Made by a program: the position numbers and the translations under genes. Source: Alcanivorax sp. UBA4485 (lineage in GTDB: Bacteria; Pseudomonadota; Gammaproteobacteria; Pseudomonadales; Alcanivoracaceae). Taken from it: a DNA stretch of 52,460 bases. Below the pieces are notes generated by a model. It was not told the origin of the DNA. It ran no database searches and saw only the letters and a program-made list of their open reading frames with translations. The stretch is from contig DGNT01000020.1 in the NCBI GenBank assembly GCA_002389055.1, forward strand, positions 1-52,460. Direction: 5' to 3'. Shown piece after piece: positions 44,818 to 52,460 of this stretch (its first letter is position 1; each line of letters begins with the position of its first letter).

Positions 44818-45068
44818 GAGCGCTTCTGGGGGGCGTGCTCGGGCTGCCGCTGGCGGCCATGCTGTGCGGGCTGTTGGCCGTGGTGATCCCGGTGGACTGG
44901 CACGATTGGCTGGTTCTGATGATGTTGCTTTGCCTGGTGTTCTGGGCCGCGTTGATCGTGCTCGCCGGGGTCGCGTCCAGCCACTGGCGTGCCGGCCTGA
45001 CGTTATTGGTGGCTAACGGTCTGGCCTGGCTGCTATTGCAAACCACCACGCTTTACGGGGGTGCCTGA
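44814..45068 (+). CDS. Small membrane protein, second gene of the PepSY operon (DUF3649-like)
   Basis: An 84-residue protein with three hydrophobic helices (about 4-26, 31-52 and 58-78). Gene position and size match the DUF3649/'iron uptake protein' companions of PepSY proteins, without a decisive motif. Coupled upstream by ATGA and downstream by a TGATG overlap. Confidence 0.66.
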   Translation: MRALLGGVLGLPLAAMLCGLLAVVIPVDWHDWLVLMMLLCLVFWAALIVLAGVASSHWRAGLTLLVANGLAWLLLQTTTLYGGA

Positions 45069-46633
45069 TGCGCGTCGACACCATGAAACGGCAGATCGAC
45101 CTGCACGCCTGGGTGGGGATTGTTTCCGGGCTGGCGCTGTTCGTGGCGTTCTTCGCCGGCGCCATCAACATGTTCCACCACGAGCTGCACCACTGGCAGG
45201 AGCCCTGGCGGACCAGCGAGGCGAACGACACCAGTATGCAGGCGCTGCTGGACACCGTCATCGCCAGGAATCCGGAGGCGGGCAACTGGATGTTCCTGAT
45301 TCCCGGTGACGAGCCGGCCGCCATCTGGCAGGAAACGGTGGACGGCGACGCCGTCTGGCACACCGAGCACGCCAGCGACTTCAATGATGCCGGGGAAGCG
45401 ATCGAACGGCCCCACTCGGAACTGGCCGGCTTTATCAACGAGTTGCACTTCCGGCTCGGCATTCCGGTGGTGGGGCTGTACTTGATGGGCGTGATCTCGG
45501 TGCTGTATGGCGCCGCGCTGATCGGTGGTCTGGTGATCCACTGGCCAAAACTGAAGAAGGAATTCTTCGCGCTCAAGCACCAGGGCAACCTGCGCCGCTA
45601 CTGGAAAAACCTGCACAACCTGGTGGGCGTGATCAGCTTCCCGTTCCATCTGATTTTCGCGATCACCGGCGCCGCCATGGGCTGTTTCGCGCTGCTCACC
45701 CTGGTTTTCGGGGCGCTGGCGTTCGGGCCTCAGTTTCAGGGCGCCGCCACCGACGCCATGGAAGCCTGGCCGACGCCGGAAGCGAGCGGTAATGCCGCCA
45801 CCATGGCGCCGGTGGACCGGTACCTGGCCACCGCCCGCGAGCAGCTCCCGGAACTGGAAGTAGGCTGGCTCGAACTGCAGCAGTACGGGGACGAAAACGC
45901 GGTGGTCGATGTGGGCGGTTCCGTACCGGGCAACGTGGCCCACCACGCCCATGTGGTGATGCGCGCCGATAACGCCGAGCTGCTGACGGTGTCCGCCCCC
46001 GGCGCCCGCCCGTTCAACCATTTCCTGTTGTCGCCGGTATATTCGCTGCATTTCGGTGACTACGGCGGGCTGTTCGTGCGCCTGCTGTATTTCGTGCTGG
46101 GCCTGCTGGGCTGCTTGCTGTTCGTCTCCGGCAACATCATGTGGAGCGAGCGGCGCACCGACCGCCAGGGCCCGAGCCGGGCGGCGGCGATCATGTTGCG
46201 CCTCACCCTGGGGGTCACCTTCGGCGTCATGGCCGGCATCGCGGTGTCGTTCATGGCCAATAAGCTGGCGATGTACTCGCCCTGGCCCGGCACCACCGTG
46301 GTGGCGGAAAAAGCCGCCTTCGTCGCCACCTTGCTGGTGGCGGTGCTGAGCGCGTTCCGGGTGCCGCCGTTAACCACGGCGCGGCTGTGGCTGCCACTGT
46401 GTGGTGGGCTTTATGTGCTGGTGCCGCTGCTTCAGGGTGCCATCGAGGGCTTCGCCTCCTGGCTGGATCCGGACCGCTTGCTGGTCAACGGGGCGCTGCT
46501 GGCGATTGCCGCCAGTCTGTTCCTGGTGGATCGCCTGCGCGCCGGCCGCCTTCGTCAGGCCGCGCCGCATCCGCTCTGGGTGGGCGGCATCCGCCCGGAC
46601 GCGACCGGACCCGCCGAGGCCGGCGTCGCCTGA
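45068..46633 (+). CDS. PepSY-associated transmembrane protein (iron uptake related)
   Basis: Integral membrane protein of 521 residues with a PepSY_TM layout: 'DLHAWVGIVSGLALFVAFFAGAINMFHHELH' at the N-terminus (key residues LHAWVG and MFHHE), 'RYWKNLHNLVGVISFPFHLIFAITG' in the middle with paired His, and three more helices near the C-terminus. Family members are thought to reduce ferric siderophores or move electrons to heme or iron in the periplasm. Fur control of the operon fits this. No TonB receptor is encoded next to it. Confidence 0.87.
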   Translation: MRVDTMKRQIDLHAWVGIVSGLALFVAFFAGAINMFHHELHHWQEPWRTSEANDTSMQALLDTVIARNPEAGNWMFLIPGDEPAAIWQETVDGDAVWHTEHASDFNDAGEAIERPHSELAGFINELHFRLGIPVVGLYLMGVISVLYGAALIGGLVIHWPKLKKEFFALKHQGNLRRYWKNLHNLVGVISFPFHLIFAITGAAMGCFALLTLVFGALAFGPQFQGAATDAMEAWPTPEASGNAATMAPVDRYLATAREQLPELEVGWLELQQYGDENAVVDVGGSVPGNVAHHAHVVMRADNAELLTVSAPGARPFNHFLLSPVYSLHFGDYGGLFVRLLYFVLGLLGCLLFVSGNIMWSERRTDRQGPSRAAAIMLRLTLGVTFGVMAGIAVSFMANKLAMYSPWPGTTVVAEKAAFVATLLVAVLSAFRVPPLTTARLWLPLCGGLYVLVPLLQGAIEGFASWLDPDRLLVNGALLAIAASLFLVDRLRAGRLRQAAPHPLWVGGIRPDATGPAEAGVA

Positions 46634-46827
46634 ACGCCGCGCCACGCCCTGGTCCGCGCCGTGATTCTTTTTGTGCGCCGTTTTATCGCGCTTTAGAGGC
46701 CGGATAGACGACGTTCGCTGCTGAAACGGCACTTTGTGTCCGTCTGTAGCGCTTCCCGGTTGCGCTGTCATGGCCCGGTCATCCCGCCAAGGAATACTCC
46801 GCTTTTGTTTTGGTACGGGGGTTCCTT

Positions 46828-49563
46828 ATGAACGGATGGATGGCGCCGGTAATTCTTATCACGGCGTTGCTGGCGGCTTGTGGCGGCGGTGGGAGCAGCT
46901 CCGACAGTGACCCGGCGCCGCCGGAGCCTTCGAACCAGGCGCCACGGGCGGTATTGGAGGGCCCGGCCCGGCTCACCGCCGGCGGCGAAGGGGTCTTCCG
47001 ACTCACCGCCGAGGACGACGACGGGCGGATCGTATCGGTGACCTGGACCGTGGACGGGGCGCTGACCGTGGTTGAGGAGCTGGCACGCAGCCTGACGGTG
47101 CGGGTGCCGATGTCGGCGGCGGATGGCGAGGCCCGGGTCCGGGTGCGGGTCACCGATGACGGCGGCGCCTCCAGCGACGCCGTGAGCACGGTGACCATCG
47201 ATGCCGACGACGGCGGTGCGCCCCACGTGGACGCCGGCCAGGACCGGCGCGTCGATGAAGGCGAGGCCCTGCAACTCAACGGCGCGGCGACGGTGCCCGC
47301 GGGCCGGTCCCTGCGCCGCTTGAGCTGGCGGCAGATCGACGGGCCCGAAGCCGTCATCGACGGCGCCAGTGATCAGAACCTTCTGAATATCATCGCGCCC
47401 CAAGTTGACGCCGACATGGCGCTCACTTTTGAGCTGGAGGCCGAGGATTCCAGTGGCGCCGTAGGCCAGGATACGGTCACTGTCACGGTGGTGGATGTTC
47501 TCAACAACCCTCTCCCGCAGGTGGATGCCGGCGCGGACCTTACAGTTACCAGTGGTGAGCGCGTGGTGCTGAACGGTTCGGCCAGCGATGATGGCGCTGT
47601 GGTGAGCGTGCTGTGGCGGGTGGCGCCCGGCGGTCCGGACCTGGCTCTGGAGGGCGAGAATCAGTTACAGCTGACCTTTACCGCGCCGCCGGTGGCCGAG
47701 CCCACGGACGTGGCCTTGTCGCTGTCCGCCGTGGACGATCAGGGCGGGCGCGCCAGCGATGGGATCACTGTCACCATCCTGTCGGCGCCGGCCAACGCGG
47801 CCCCCCGTATCGACGACGCCTATGCCGACCCGGGTGTTGCCAGCGGCGGCGAAACCGCACGGCTGCTGGCGGTGGCCTCGGACCCGGACACTCACGCTTT
47901 GCAATACCGCTGGACGCAACGGGACGACGGCGCGCCGCCGCTGGCGATCGACAACGCCGACACCAGCGATGCCGAGGTCACCCTGCCACTGCTCGATGAG
48001 GCCACCGTATTCGGCTTCGTGGTGACGGTGTCCGACGGCGACCGTGAGGCCAGCCGCACGGTGACCCTGCAGGCGACGCCCCGGGCGGAAGCCTCGCCGG
48101 GTGTCTTTCAGTGCTTGATCAGTCCGTTGCAAGCCGGCTGCCCGCTGGCGGTGCTGGGCGAACTGCTGGACCCGGCTGGTATCGGCTCCTGTCTTGACGA
48201 CCCGCGCGGCCCGGCGTGCCCGTTCTCGGCCCTGGCCAGGCTCGACGAAGGTGTTGAGGGCTGTCTTCGCAACCCGGCCGGCGGCGGCTGCGAGATTATT
48301 CTCGGCAAACTGACCGACCCGCTTTACGTCCTGGAAACCCTGCCCCAGGCGGAGCCCGCCAACCAATGCACGCCGGCCTTTGATGAGCGCACCTTCGAGC
48401 ACTATATCGGCGCGATACACGAACACACCGGCTATTCCGACGGTGCCATCAGCTCGCGGCCCGTGGAGGTGTTCGAGCGGACCCGGTCGCTGGGCCTGGA
48501 TTTCACCGCCGTCACCGACCACTCGGACAACACCCGCCTGCCGCTTTCCGTTAACGGCGATTGTTTTTCCGAGCGTTTCTTTGAATGCCTGATCGCCGAT
48601 GACGACGCGCCTTTCGATTCGTTCCGTAAATGGTCCGCCACCGAGGAGCAGGCGCGCGCCGCCAGCGATGACGGCTTTACCGCCATCCGTGGTTTTGAAT
48701 GGACCTCGGACCGCTTCGGGCACATTAATCTGCTGTTCGGCGAGAACGTCATCAACGCCAAAACCGGTCCCGGCTACGCGGTTTCCATGGGGTTGTTCTG
48801 GCAATGGTTCAGCTATCCGGCGGCGTTCGGCGGCGGCGGCGACAGCCTGCTGGTGTTTAATCATCCGGGGCGTGAGGACGCGCTTGAGCAGATCGTCGAG
48901 CCGCTGGGCGGGGACCCCGCTTACACCTTTAATGATTTCCGCTATGTGCCTGGCGCGGACCGACGGGCGGTGGGGCTGGAGGTGTTCGGCAAGGGTTCGG
49001 AATACGATTCCGGTGGCCCCGGCGGCAGCTGGCTGGCGTACGCGCTGGATAAAGGCTGGCACCTGGGCGCGGTGGGCTCGGAAGACCATCATGACCAGCG
49101 ATGGGGCGACCCGGACCTGCCGAAAACGGTTTTGATTGCCCGGTCCCGTGGCGCCGCGGATTTGAAAGAGGCGCTGTCGGCGCGGCGTTTCTACGCGGTG
49201 GCCCAGGGGTACAACGACCTGCGGATGACGGTGCGCCTGGACGACAAACCCATGGGCAGCCGGCTGCGCCGACCGGAAGGCCAGCGGTTGCCGCTGCGCG
49301 TGTCACTGAGCCGTGGTGGCGCGGATTTCACCGGGCGGATGGCGTTGGTGACCAACGGCAACCAGGTGGTCGCCACCGGTACCGGCGCAAGCTGGAACGC
49401 CACGATCACCGTTGGCGAACAGGAGCGTTATTATTTTCTGCGCATTCTGGACCCGGACAGTGGTCGTCCGGTGGCGTTCTCCAGTCCGGTGTGGGTGTTG
49501 CCAGGGGCGTCCGCGCTGCCGTTGTGCGAGGCCGACGGCGGTGATGCCGGATCAATCCTGTAG
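46828..49563 (+). CDS. Large lipoprotein with Ig/PKD-like repeats and a PHP-type phosphoesterase domain
   Basis: Lipoprotein of 911 residues: signal peptide and lipobox 'LAAC' (Cys18) with a Gly/Ser tether, then several PKD/cadherin-like beta domains (about 40-410; repeats of 'VDAGxD'), a Cys-rich linker (about 425-510) and a PHP/DUF3604-type domain from about 525. PHP metal ligands are visible: H531 and H533 in 'IHEHTGYSDG', D564-H565 in 'VTDHSD', H679 in 'FNHPG' and H754-H755 in 'SEDHHD'. It is probably a surface-exposed phosphoesterase; the substrate is unknown. ATG 46828 is preferred over 46810. It overlaps the convergent TetR gene by 12 bases. Confidence 0.8.
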   Translation: MNGWMAPVILITALLAACGGGGSSSDSDPAPPEPSNQAPRAVLEGPARLTAGGEGVFRLTAEDDDGRIVSVTWTVDGALTVVEELARSLTVRVPMSAADGEARVRVRVTDDGGASSDAVSTVTIDADDGGAPHVDAGQDRRVDEGEALQLNGAATVPAGRSLRRLSWRQIDGPEAVIDGASDQNLLNIIAPQVDADMALTFELEAEDSSGAVGQDTVTVTVVDVLNNPLPQVDAGADLTVTSGERVVLNGSASDDGAVVSVLWRVAPGGPDLALEGENQLQLTFTAPPVAEPTDVALSLSAVDDQGGRASDGITVTILSAPANAAPRIDDAYADPGVASGGETARLLAVASDPDTHALQYRWTQRDDGAPPLAIDNADTSDAEVTLPLLDEATVFGFVVTVSDGDREASRTVTLQATPRAEASPGVFQCLISPLQAGCPLAVLGELLDPAGIGSCLDDPRGPACPFSALARLDEGVEGCLRNPAGGGCEIILGKLTDPLYVLETLPQAEPANQCTPAFDERTFEHYIGAIHEHTGYSDGAISSRPVEVFERTRSLGLDFTAVTDHSDNTRLPLSVNGDCFSERFFECLIADDDAPFDSFRKWSATEEQARAASDDGFTAIRGFEWTSDRFGHINLLFGENVINAKTGPGYAVSMGLFWQWFSYPAAFGGGGDSLLVFNHPGREDALEQIVEPLGGDPAYTFNDFRYVPGADRRAVGLEVFGKGSEYDSGGPGGSWLAYALDKGWHLGAVGSEDHHDQRWGDPDLPKTVLIARSRGAADLKEALSARRFYAVAQGYNDLRMTVRLDDKPMGSRLRRPEGQRLPLRVSLSRGGADFTGRMALVTNGNQVVATGTGASWNATITVGEQERYYFLRILDPDSGRPVAFSSPVWVLPGASALPLCEADGGDAGSIL

Positions 49564-50160
49564 CAAACGATCGAGACGGTCGAGGAAGAACGGTATTTCC
49601 TGTTCCAGCTTGAACAGGCGAGGGGAGAACAACCAGGTCTGGGTGATGCCCATCAGATAGGTGTAGCACAGTAACCCCAGCTCGTCGGCGCCGTGCCGTG
49701 GGCTGATGAGCTGCTGTTGCTGGGCCTGCTGGACCAGGTTGGTGAGTACCGAGACCACGTCGCGGGTGAGTTTGCGTTCCCGTTTGAGGGTGCGCTCCAT
49801 GGTCGAGGTAAGCTCGGTTTTGTTAAGCAGAATTTCGAAAGACTGACGGTGCCAGCGGTTATCCACCAACAGGCGCAGCCATTGTTCCGCGAATTCATGA
49901 ATGGCGCTTAACGGATGTTCCAGCTCACCGCGTGCCTGGTTGATGAGATCGGCCAGCGGCTGTTGCGAAAACGAGAGCACTTCCTCGAACAGCTCGTCCT
50001 TGTTGTTGAAATGCCAGTAAATCGGCCCGCGGCTGAAGCCCGCCTCGGTGGCGATCTTGGCCAGCGTGGTGTTGGTGTAGCCGTTGCTGCTGAAAAGCTG
50101 CAGAGCCACTTCGACGATTTTGCGGCGGGTTTTTTCCGCGTCTTCTTTTGTTCGTCTCAT
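49552..50160 (-). CDS. TetR family regulator (AcrR-like)
   Basis: Repressor of 202 residues. The N-terminal helix-turn-helix 'TTLAKIATEAGFSRGPIYWHFNNKDELF' (key stretch GFSRGPIYWHF) and the AcrR-like ligand domain ('WHRQSFEILLNKTELTS') match TtgR/AcrR regulators of efflux pumps. ATG 50160 begins MRRTKEDAEKTR as in that group; GTG/ATG codons upstream to 50184 are less likely. It follows the ABC binding-protein gene on the same strand after 62 bases. No pump gene is in the window. Confidence 0.87.
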   Translation of the reverse strand: MRRTKEDAEKTRRKIVEVALQLFSSNGYTNTTLAKIATEAGFSRGPIYWHFNNKDELFEEVLSFSQQPLADLINQARGELEHPLSAIHEFAEQWLRLLVDNRWHRQSFEILLNKTELTSTMERTLKRERKLTRDVVSVLTNLVQQAQQQQLISPRHGADELGLLCYTYLMGITQTWLFSPRLFKLEQEIPFFLDRLDRLLQD

Positions 50161-50222
50161 CGGCAACGCGGCCGCCACGCGCAAGCGAAACGTGACGGCC
50201 GGCCTCCCTGTGCGGATTAATC

Positions 50223-51314
50223 TTACAGTTCGCCGTCGTCGGCCATCTGCATGTAGGTGGTGTCAAAGCGCAGCTTGATGTTGCCCTTGTCGCCCAGCAC
50301 CTTGCCACCGGGGAAAGCGATACCGATAAAGTCGGCGCTGGGGGCGCCTTCGCCCAGCAAGCCGTGTTTAAAGGAAAACTGGCGGACGTCGTCCATGGCC
50401 TGGAAGGCTTCGTCGCTGTTGGCGAAGGCCACGGCGGCGTCCGGTTCCCAGAACATTTTCATGCCGGCCAACTGCTCTTCGTAGCCTTTCTGGTCGGTGC
50501 CGGAAGCCTCGCCGAGAAACGCGCGGGCGTCTTCGCCCTTCTCGGTGTCGCTCTCAAGAATCGCCATCACTTCGTACCAGGCGCCGGTCAGTGCCTTACC
50601 CAGCTTCGGATTGTCCTTCAGGGTTTCGGTATTGACCAGGGTCAGGTCCTTGATGTGGCCGGGGATCTGGCTGGAGTCGAACACGATTTCGGCGCCGGGC
50701 GTGGCGGCCGCTTCGGTGAGCAGCGGGTTCCAGGTGACGATGTTGCGCACGTCGTCGCTGCTGAAGGCCGCGACGATATCCGCGTCCGAAGTGTTCACGA
50801 TGTTCACGTCCCGCTCGCTCAGGCCCTGTTCTTCCAGGGCCCGGGCCAGCAGGTAGTGGGACACCGACAATTCCACCAGATTGATGGTTTCGTCTTTCAG
50901 TGACGCCACGCCGCCGTCCGGGTCCTTCATCACCAGGCCGTCGTTGCCGTTGGAGTAGTCGCCGATCAGCAGCGCGGTGGAATCGACACCGCCGGCGGCG
51001 GGGATCGACAGCGCGTCCATGCTGGTCAGGGTCACCGCGTCGTACTGGCCGGCGGTGAACTGGTTGATCGATTCGATGTAATCATTGATCTGGGTAATTT
51101 CCACATCAATGTCGTATTTGTCGGCCCACTTATCCATGATTCCGGACTCGTCGGCGTACTTCCAGGGCATCCAGCCGGCGTAGATGGTCCAGGCCAGCTT
51201 GAAGCTGTCGCGTTCCTCGGCCAGCGCGGTCGACGGTGCCAGGAAAGAGGCTGAAATCACCCCGGCAAGCGCGATTGCGCCGGTCCAGTGAAGCGTGCGT
51301 TTGAATAACGTCAT
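50223..51314 (-). CDS. ABC transporter substrate-binding protein, urea-carboxylase type
   Basis: Periplasmic binding protein of 363 residues with a signal peptide (to about residue 32, ALA-E). 'LAWTIYAGWMPWKYAD', 'SMDALSIPAAGGVDSTALLIGDYSNGNDG' (key stretch SIPAAGGVDSTAL) and 'NIVTWNPL' match the family linked to urea carboxylase gene clusters, an NMT1/THI5-like fold. It would deliver urea or a related amide. AGGAG precedes the ATG. It lies 22 bases after the glutamine synthetase stop, so both are one transcript; permease and ATPase are not in the window. Confidence 0.88.
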   Translation of the reverse strand: MTLFKRTLHWTGAIALAGVISASFLAPSTALAEERDSFKLAWTIYAGWMPWKYADESGIMDKWADKYDIDVEITQINDYIESINQFTAGQYDAVTLTSMDALSIPAAGGVDSTALLIGDYSNGNDGLVMKDPDGGVASLKDETINLVELSVSHYLLARALEEQGLSERDVNIVNTSDADIVAAFSSDDVRNIVTWNPLLTEAAATPGAEIVFDSSQIPGHIKDLTLVNTETLKDNPKLGKALTGAWYEVMAILESDTEKGEDARAFLGEASGTDQKGYEEQLAGMKMFWEPDAAVAFANSDEAFQAMDDVRQFSFKHGLLGEGAPSADFIGIAFPGGKVLGDKGNIKLRFDTTYMQMADDGEL

Positions 51315-51336
51315 GGTGTTCTCCTGTACGGTCGGA

Positions 51337-52460
51337 TCAGAACATTTTCAGGTAACGTTTCACTTCCCAGTCGGAAACCAGGTTGTGGTATTGCTCCCAC
51401 TCGGAGCGTTTGAAGTCGATAAAGCTGTCGAACATCAGATCACCGAATACGTCACGGGAAAGCGGGTCCGCTTCGAAGGCGTCGACCGCCTCATCGAGGG
51501 TGCGCGGCAGCATTTCGATACCCATCACCTTGATCTCGGCCAGGCTGTGGTCGTTCATGTTTTCCCGGTGCGGTTCACCCGGTTCCAGTTTTTCGCGAAT
51601 CCCTTCCAGGCCGGCGGCGAGCATCATCGCCGCGCCCAGATAGGGGTTGCCGCTGATGTCCGGGGCGCGGCATTCCACACGGCCGCCCTGGGACGGAATA
51701 CGCAGCATGTTGGTGCGGTTGTTGTTGCCGTAGCAGCAATACACCGGCGCCCAGGTGGAGCCGGACATGGCGCCGCGTTGCACCAGGCGCTTGTAGCTGT
51801 TGACCGTTGGCGCGATCACCGCGCAGATGGCCCGGGCGTGTTTCAGTACGCCGGCGATAAAGTGATAAGCCAGCGGTGACACGCCGCATTGGTGCGGGTC
51901 GTCGCCGTCCGGCTCGAACAGGTTCTTGCCGCTGTCGATGTCCGCCAGGGACATATTGAAATGCGCGCCGCTGCCGGTGCGGTCGGCGAACGGTTTGGCC
52001 ATGAAGCTGGCGAAGGCGCCGTGCTTGCGGGCGATCTCGTTGGCCATCATGCGGAAGTACACCAGACGGTCGGCCATGTTGAGGGCGTCGGTGAACATGA
52101 AATCGGTTTCGAACTGGCCGTTGGCGTCCTCATGGTCGAAGGAGTACACGTCCCAGCCCTGTTCGTTCATGGCCTCCACGATCTCGTCGATGATCGGCAG
52201 GTTGTCCATCAGCACGCTGGGGTCGTAGCAGGGCTTGTCGAGTACGTCGCGGTCGCTGATCGGCGCGAAGCCGCCGTCCTCGGTGTCCTTGAACAGAAAG
52301 AATTCGGTTTCGATGCCCAGGTTGAAACTGAAGCCAAGCTCGGCGGCGGCGGCCAGCTGGCGCTTGAGAATATGCCGGGAGCAGGCCTGGAACGGTTGCC
52401 CGTTCAGGTGCAGGTCGCTGGCGAACCAGGCCAGTTGGCGGTTCCAGGTGCACTGGGTGG
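51337..52460 (-). CDS. glnT: Type III-like glutamine synthetase (GlnT), N-terminus outside the window
   Basis: ATP-dependent ligase forming glutamine or a gamma-glutamyl amide. The frame is open to the right edge (374 codons visible), so the start lies beyond the window. The catalytic-domain blocks 'GSGAHFNMSL', 'NSYKRL', 'NNNRTNMLRIP' and 'ECRAPDISGNPYLGAAMMLAAG' (key stretch RAPDISGNPY) and the ammonia/Glu region 'EFFLFKD' are typical. The divergent motifs fit the GlnT/gamma-glutamylamide synthetase group rather than GlnA. Its neighbour is the urea-type binding protein, pointing to nitrogen assimilation. Confidence 0.88.
   Translation of the reverse strand, partial: TQCTWNRQLAWFASDLHLNGQPFQACSRHILKRQLAAAAELGFSFNLGIETEFFLFKDTEDGGFAPISDRDVLDKPCYDPSVLMDNLPIIDEIVEAMNEQGWDVYSFDHEDANGQFETDFMFTDALNMADRLVYFRMMANEIARKHGAFASFMAKPFADRTGSGAHFNMSLADIDSGKNLFEPDGDDPHQCGVSPLAYHFIAGVLKHARAICAVIAPTVNSYKRLVQRGAMSGSTWAPVYCCYGNNNRTNMLRIPSQGGRVECRAPDISGNPYLGAAMMLAAGLEGIREKLEPGEPHRENMNDHSLAEIKVMGIEMLPRTLDEAVDAFEADPLSRDVFGDLMFDSFIDFKRSEWEQYHNLVSDWEVKRYLKMF

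Overview
The window is GC-rich, densely coded DNA of a gammaproteobacterium. The order cytochrome c4, dsbA, endonuclease/exonuclease/phosphatase protein is the arrangement known from Pseudomonas and relatives. A Fur box, an OxyR site and lipid and ketone-type enzymes fit a marine, Alcanivorax-like or pseudomonad-like bacterium. The genus is inference. I see no tRNA, rRNA, insertion sequence, CRISPR array or prophage, and no gene-free stretch above 300 bases.

1-9137: the end of a diheme cytochrome c4, dsbA, an EEP-family protein, an exported purple-acid-phosphatase-like lipoprotein, a LuxR-type regulator, a gamma-glutamylcyclotransferase-like protein, a dGTP triphosphohydrolase, a DJ-1/PfpI protein and two small exported proteins.

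9138-22788: one long rightward operon of 15 or 16 tightly packed genes, the most distinctive part of the window. It encodes a variant Tad (tight adherence, type IVc pilus) machine: CpaB, the secretin CpaC, an FHA-domain/TadA ATPase fusion, TadB, TadC, a DUF192 protein, a TadD-like TPR lipoprotein, TadE- and TadG-like proteins, a DUF4892-OmpA protein and two lipoproteins. Five proteins share a short basic leader ending in Gly-Gln before a hydrophobic helix. Two of them, including a 57-residue protein at 13314, carry the Glu5-Tyr6 signature of Flp pilins. No separate TadZ/CpaE and no prepilin peptidase are encoded here. The AT-rich leader holds direct repeats at helical spacing.

22824-30138: an oxidative-stress group (glutathione peroxidase, Dps, and a peroxiredoxin-glutaredoxin fusion preceded by a near-canonical OxyR site), a hemolysin-III membrane protein, a PF10118 hydrolase, and a two-gene unit joining a large membrane AAA ATPase to an MscS channel.

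30265-40829: a CBS protein, an Mpo1-like protein, an AraC regulator, an isomerase-type crotonase, an O-acetylhomoserine sulfhydrylase-type PLP enzyme, and a second AraC regulator divergent from a coupled operon (flavin monooxygenase, SBF transporter, epimerase-type SDR, classical SDR, TauE/SafE permease, acetyltransferase-like protein). A 33-residue membrane peptide follows.

40855-52460: a methyltransferase and lipase-like hydrolase pair, an acidic repeat lipoprotein, two uncharacterised coupled genes, a Fur-controlled three-gene PepSY operon with a readable sigma-70 promoter, a large PHP-domain lipoprotein, a TetR regulator, and a nitrogen-related pair (urea-carboxylase-type ABC binding protein and type III glutamine synthetase) that runs off the right edge.
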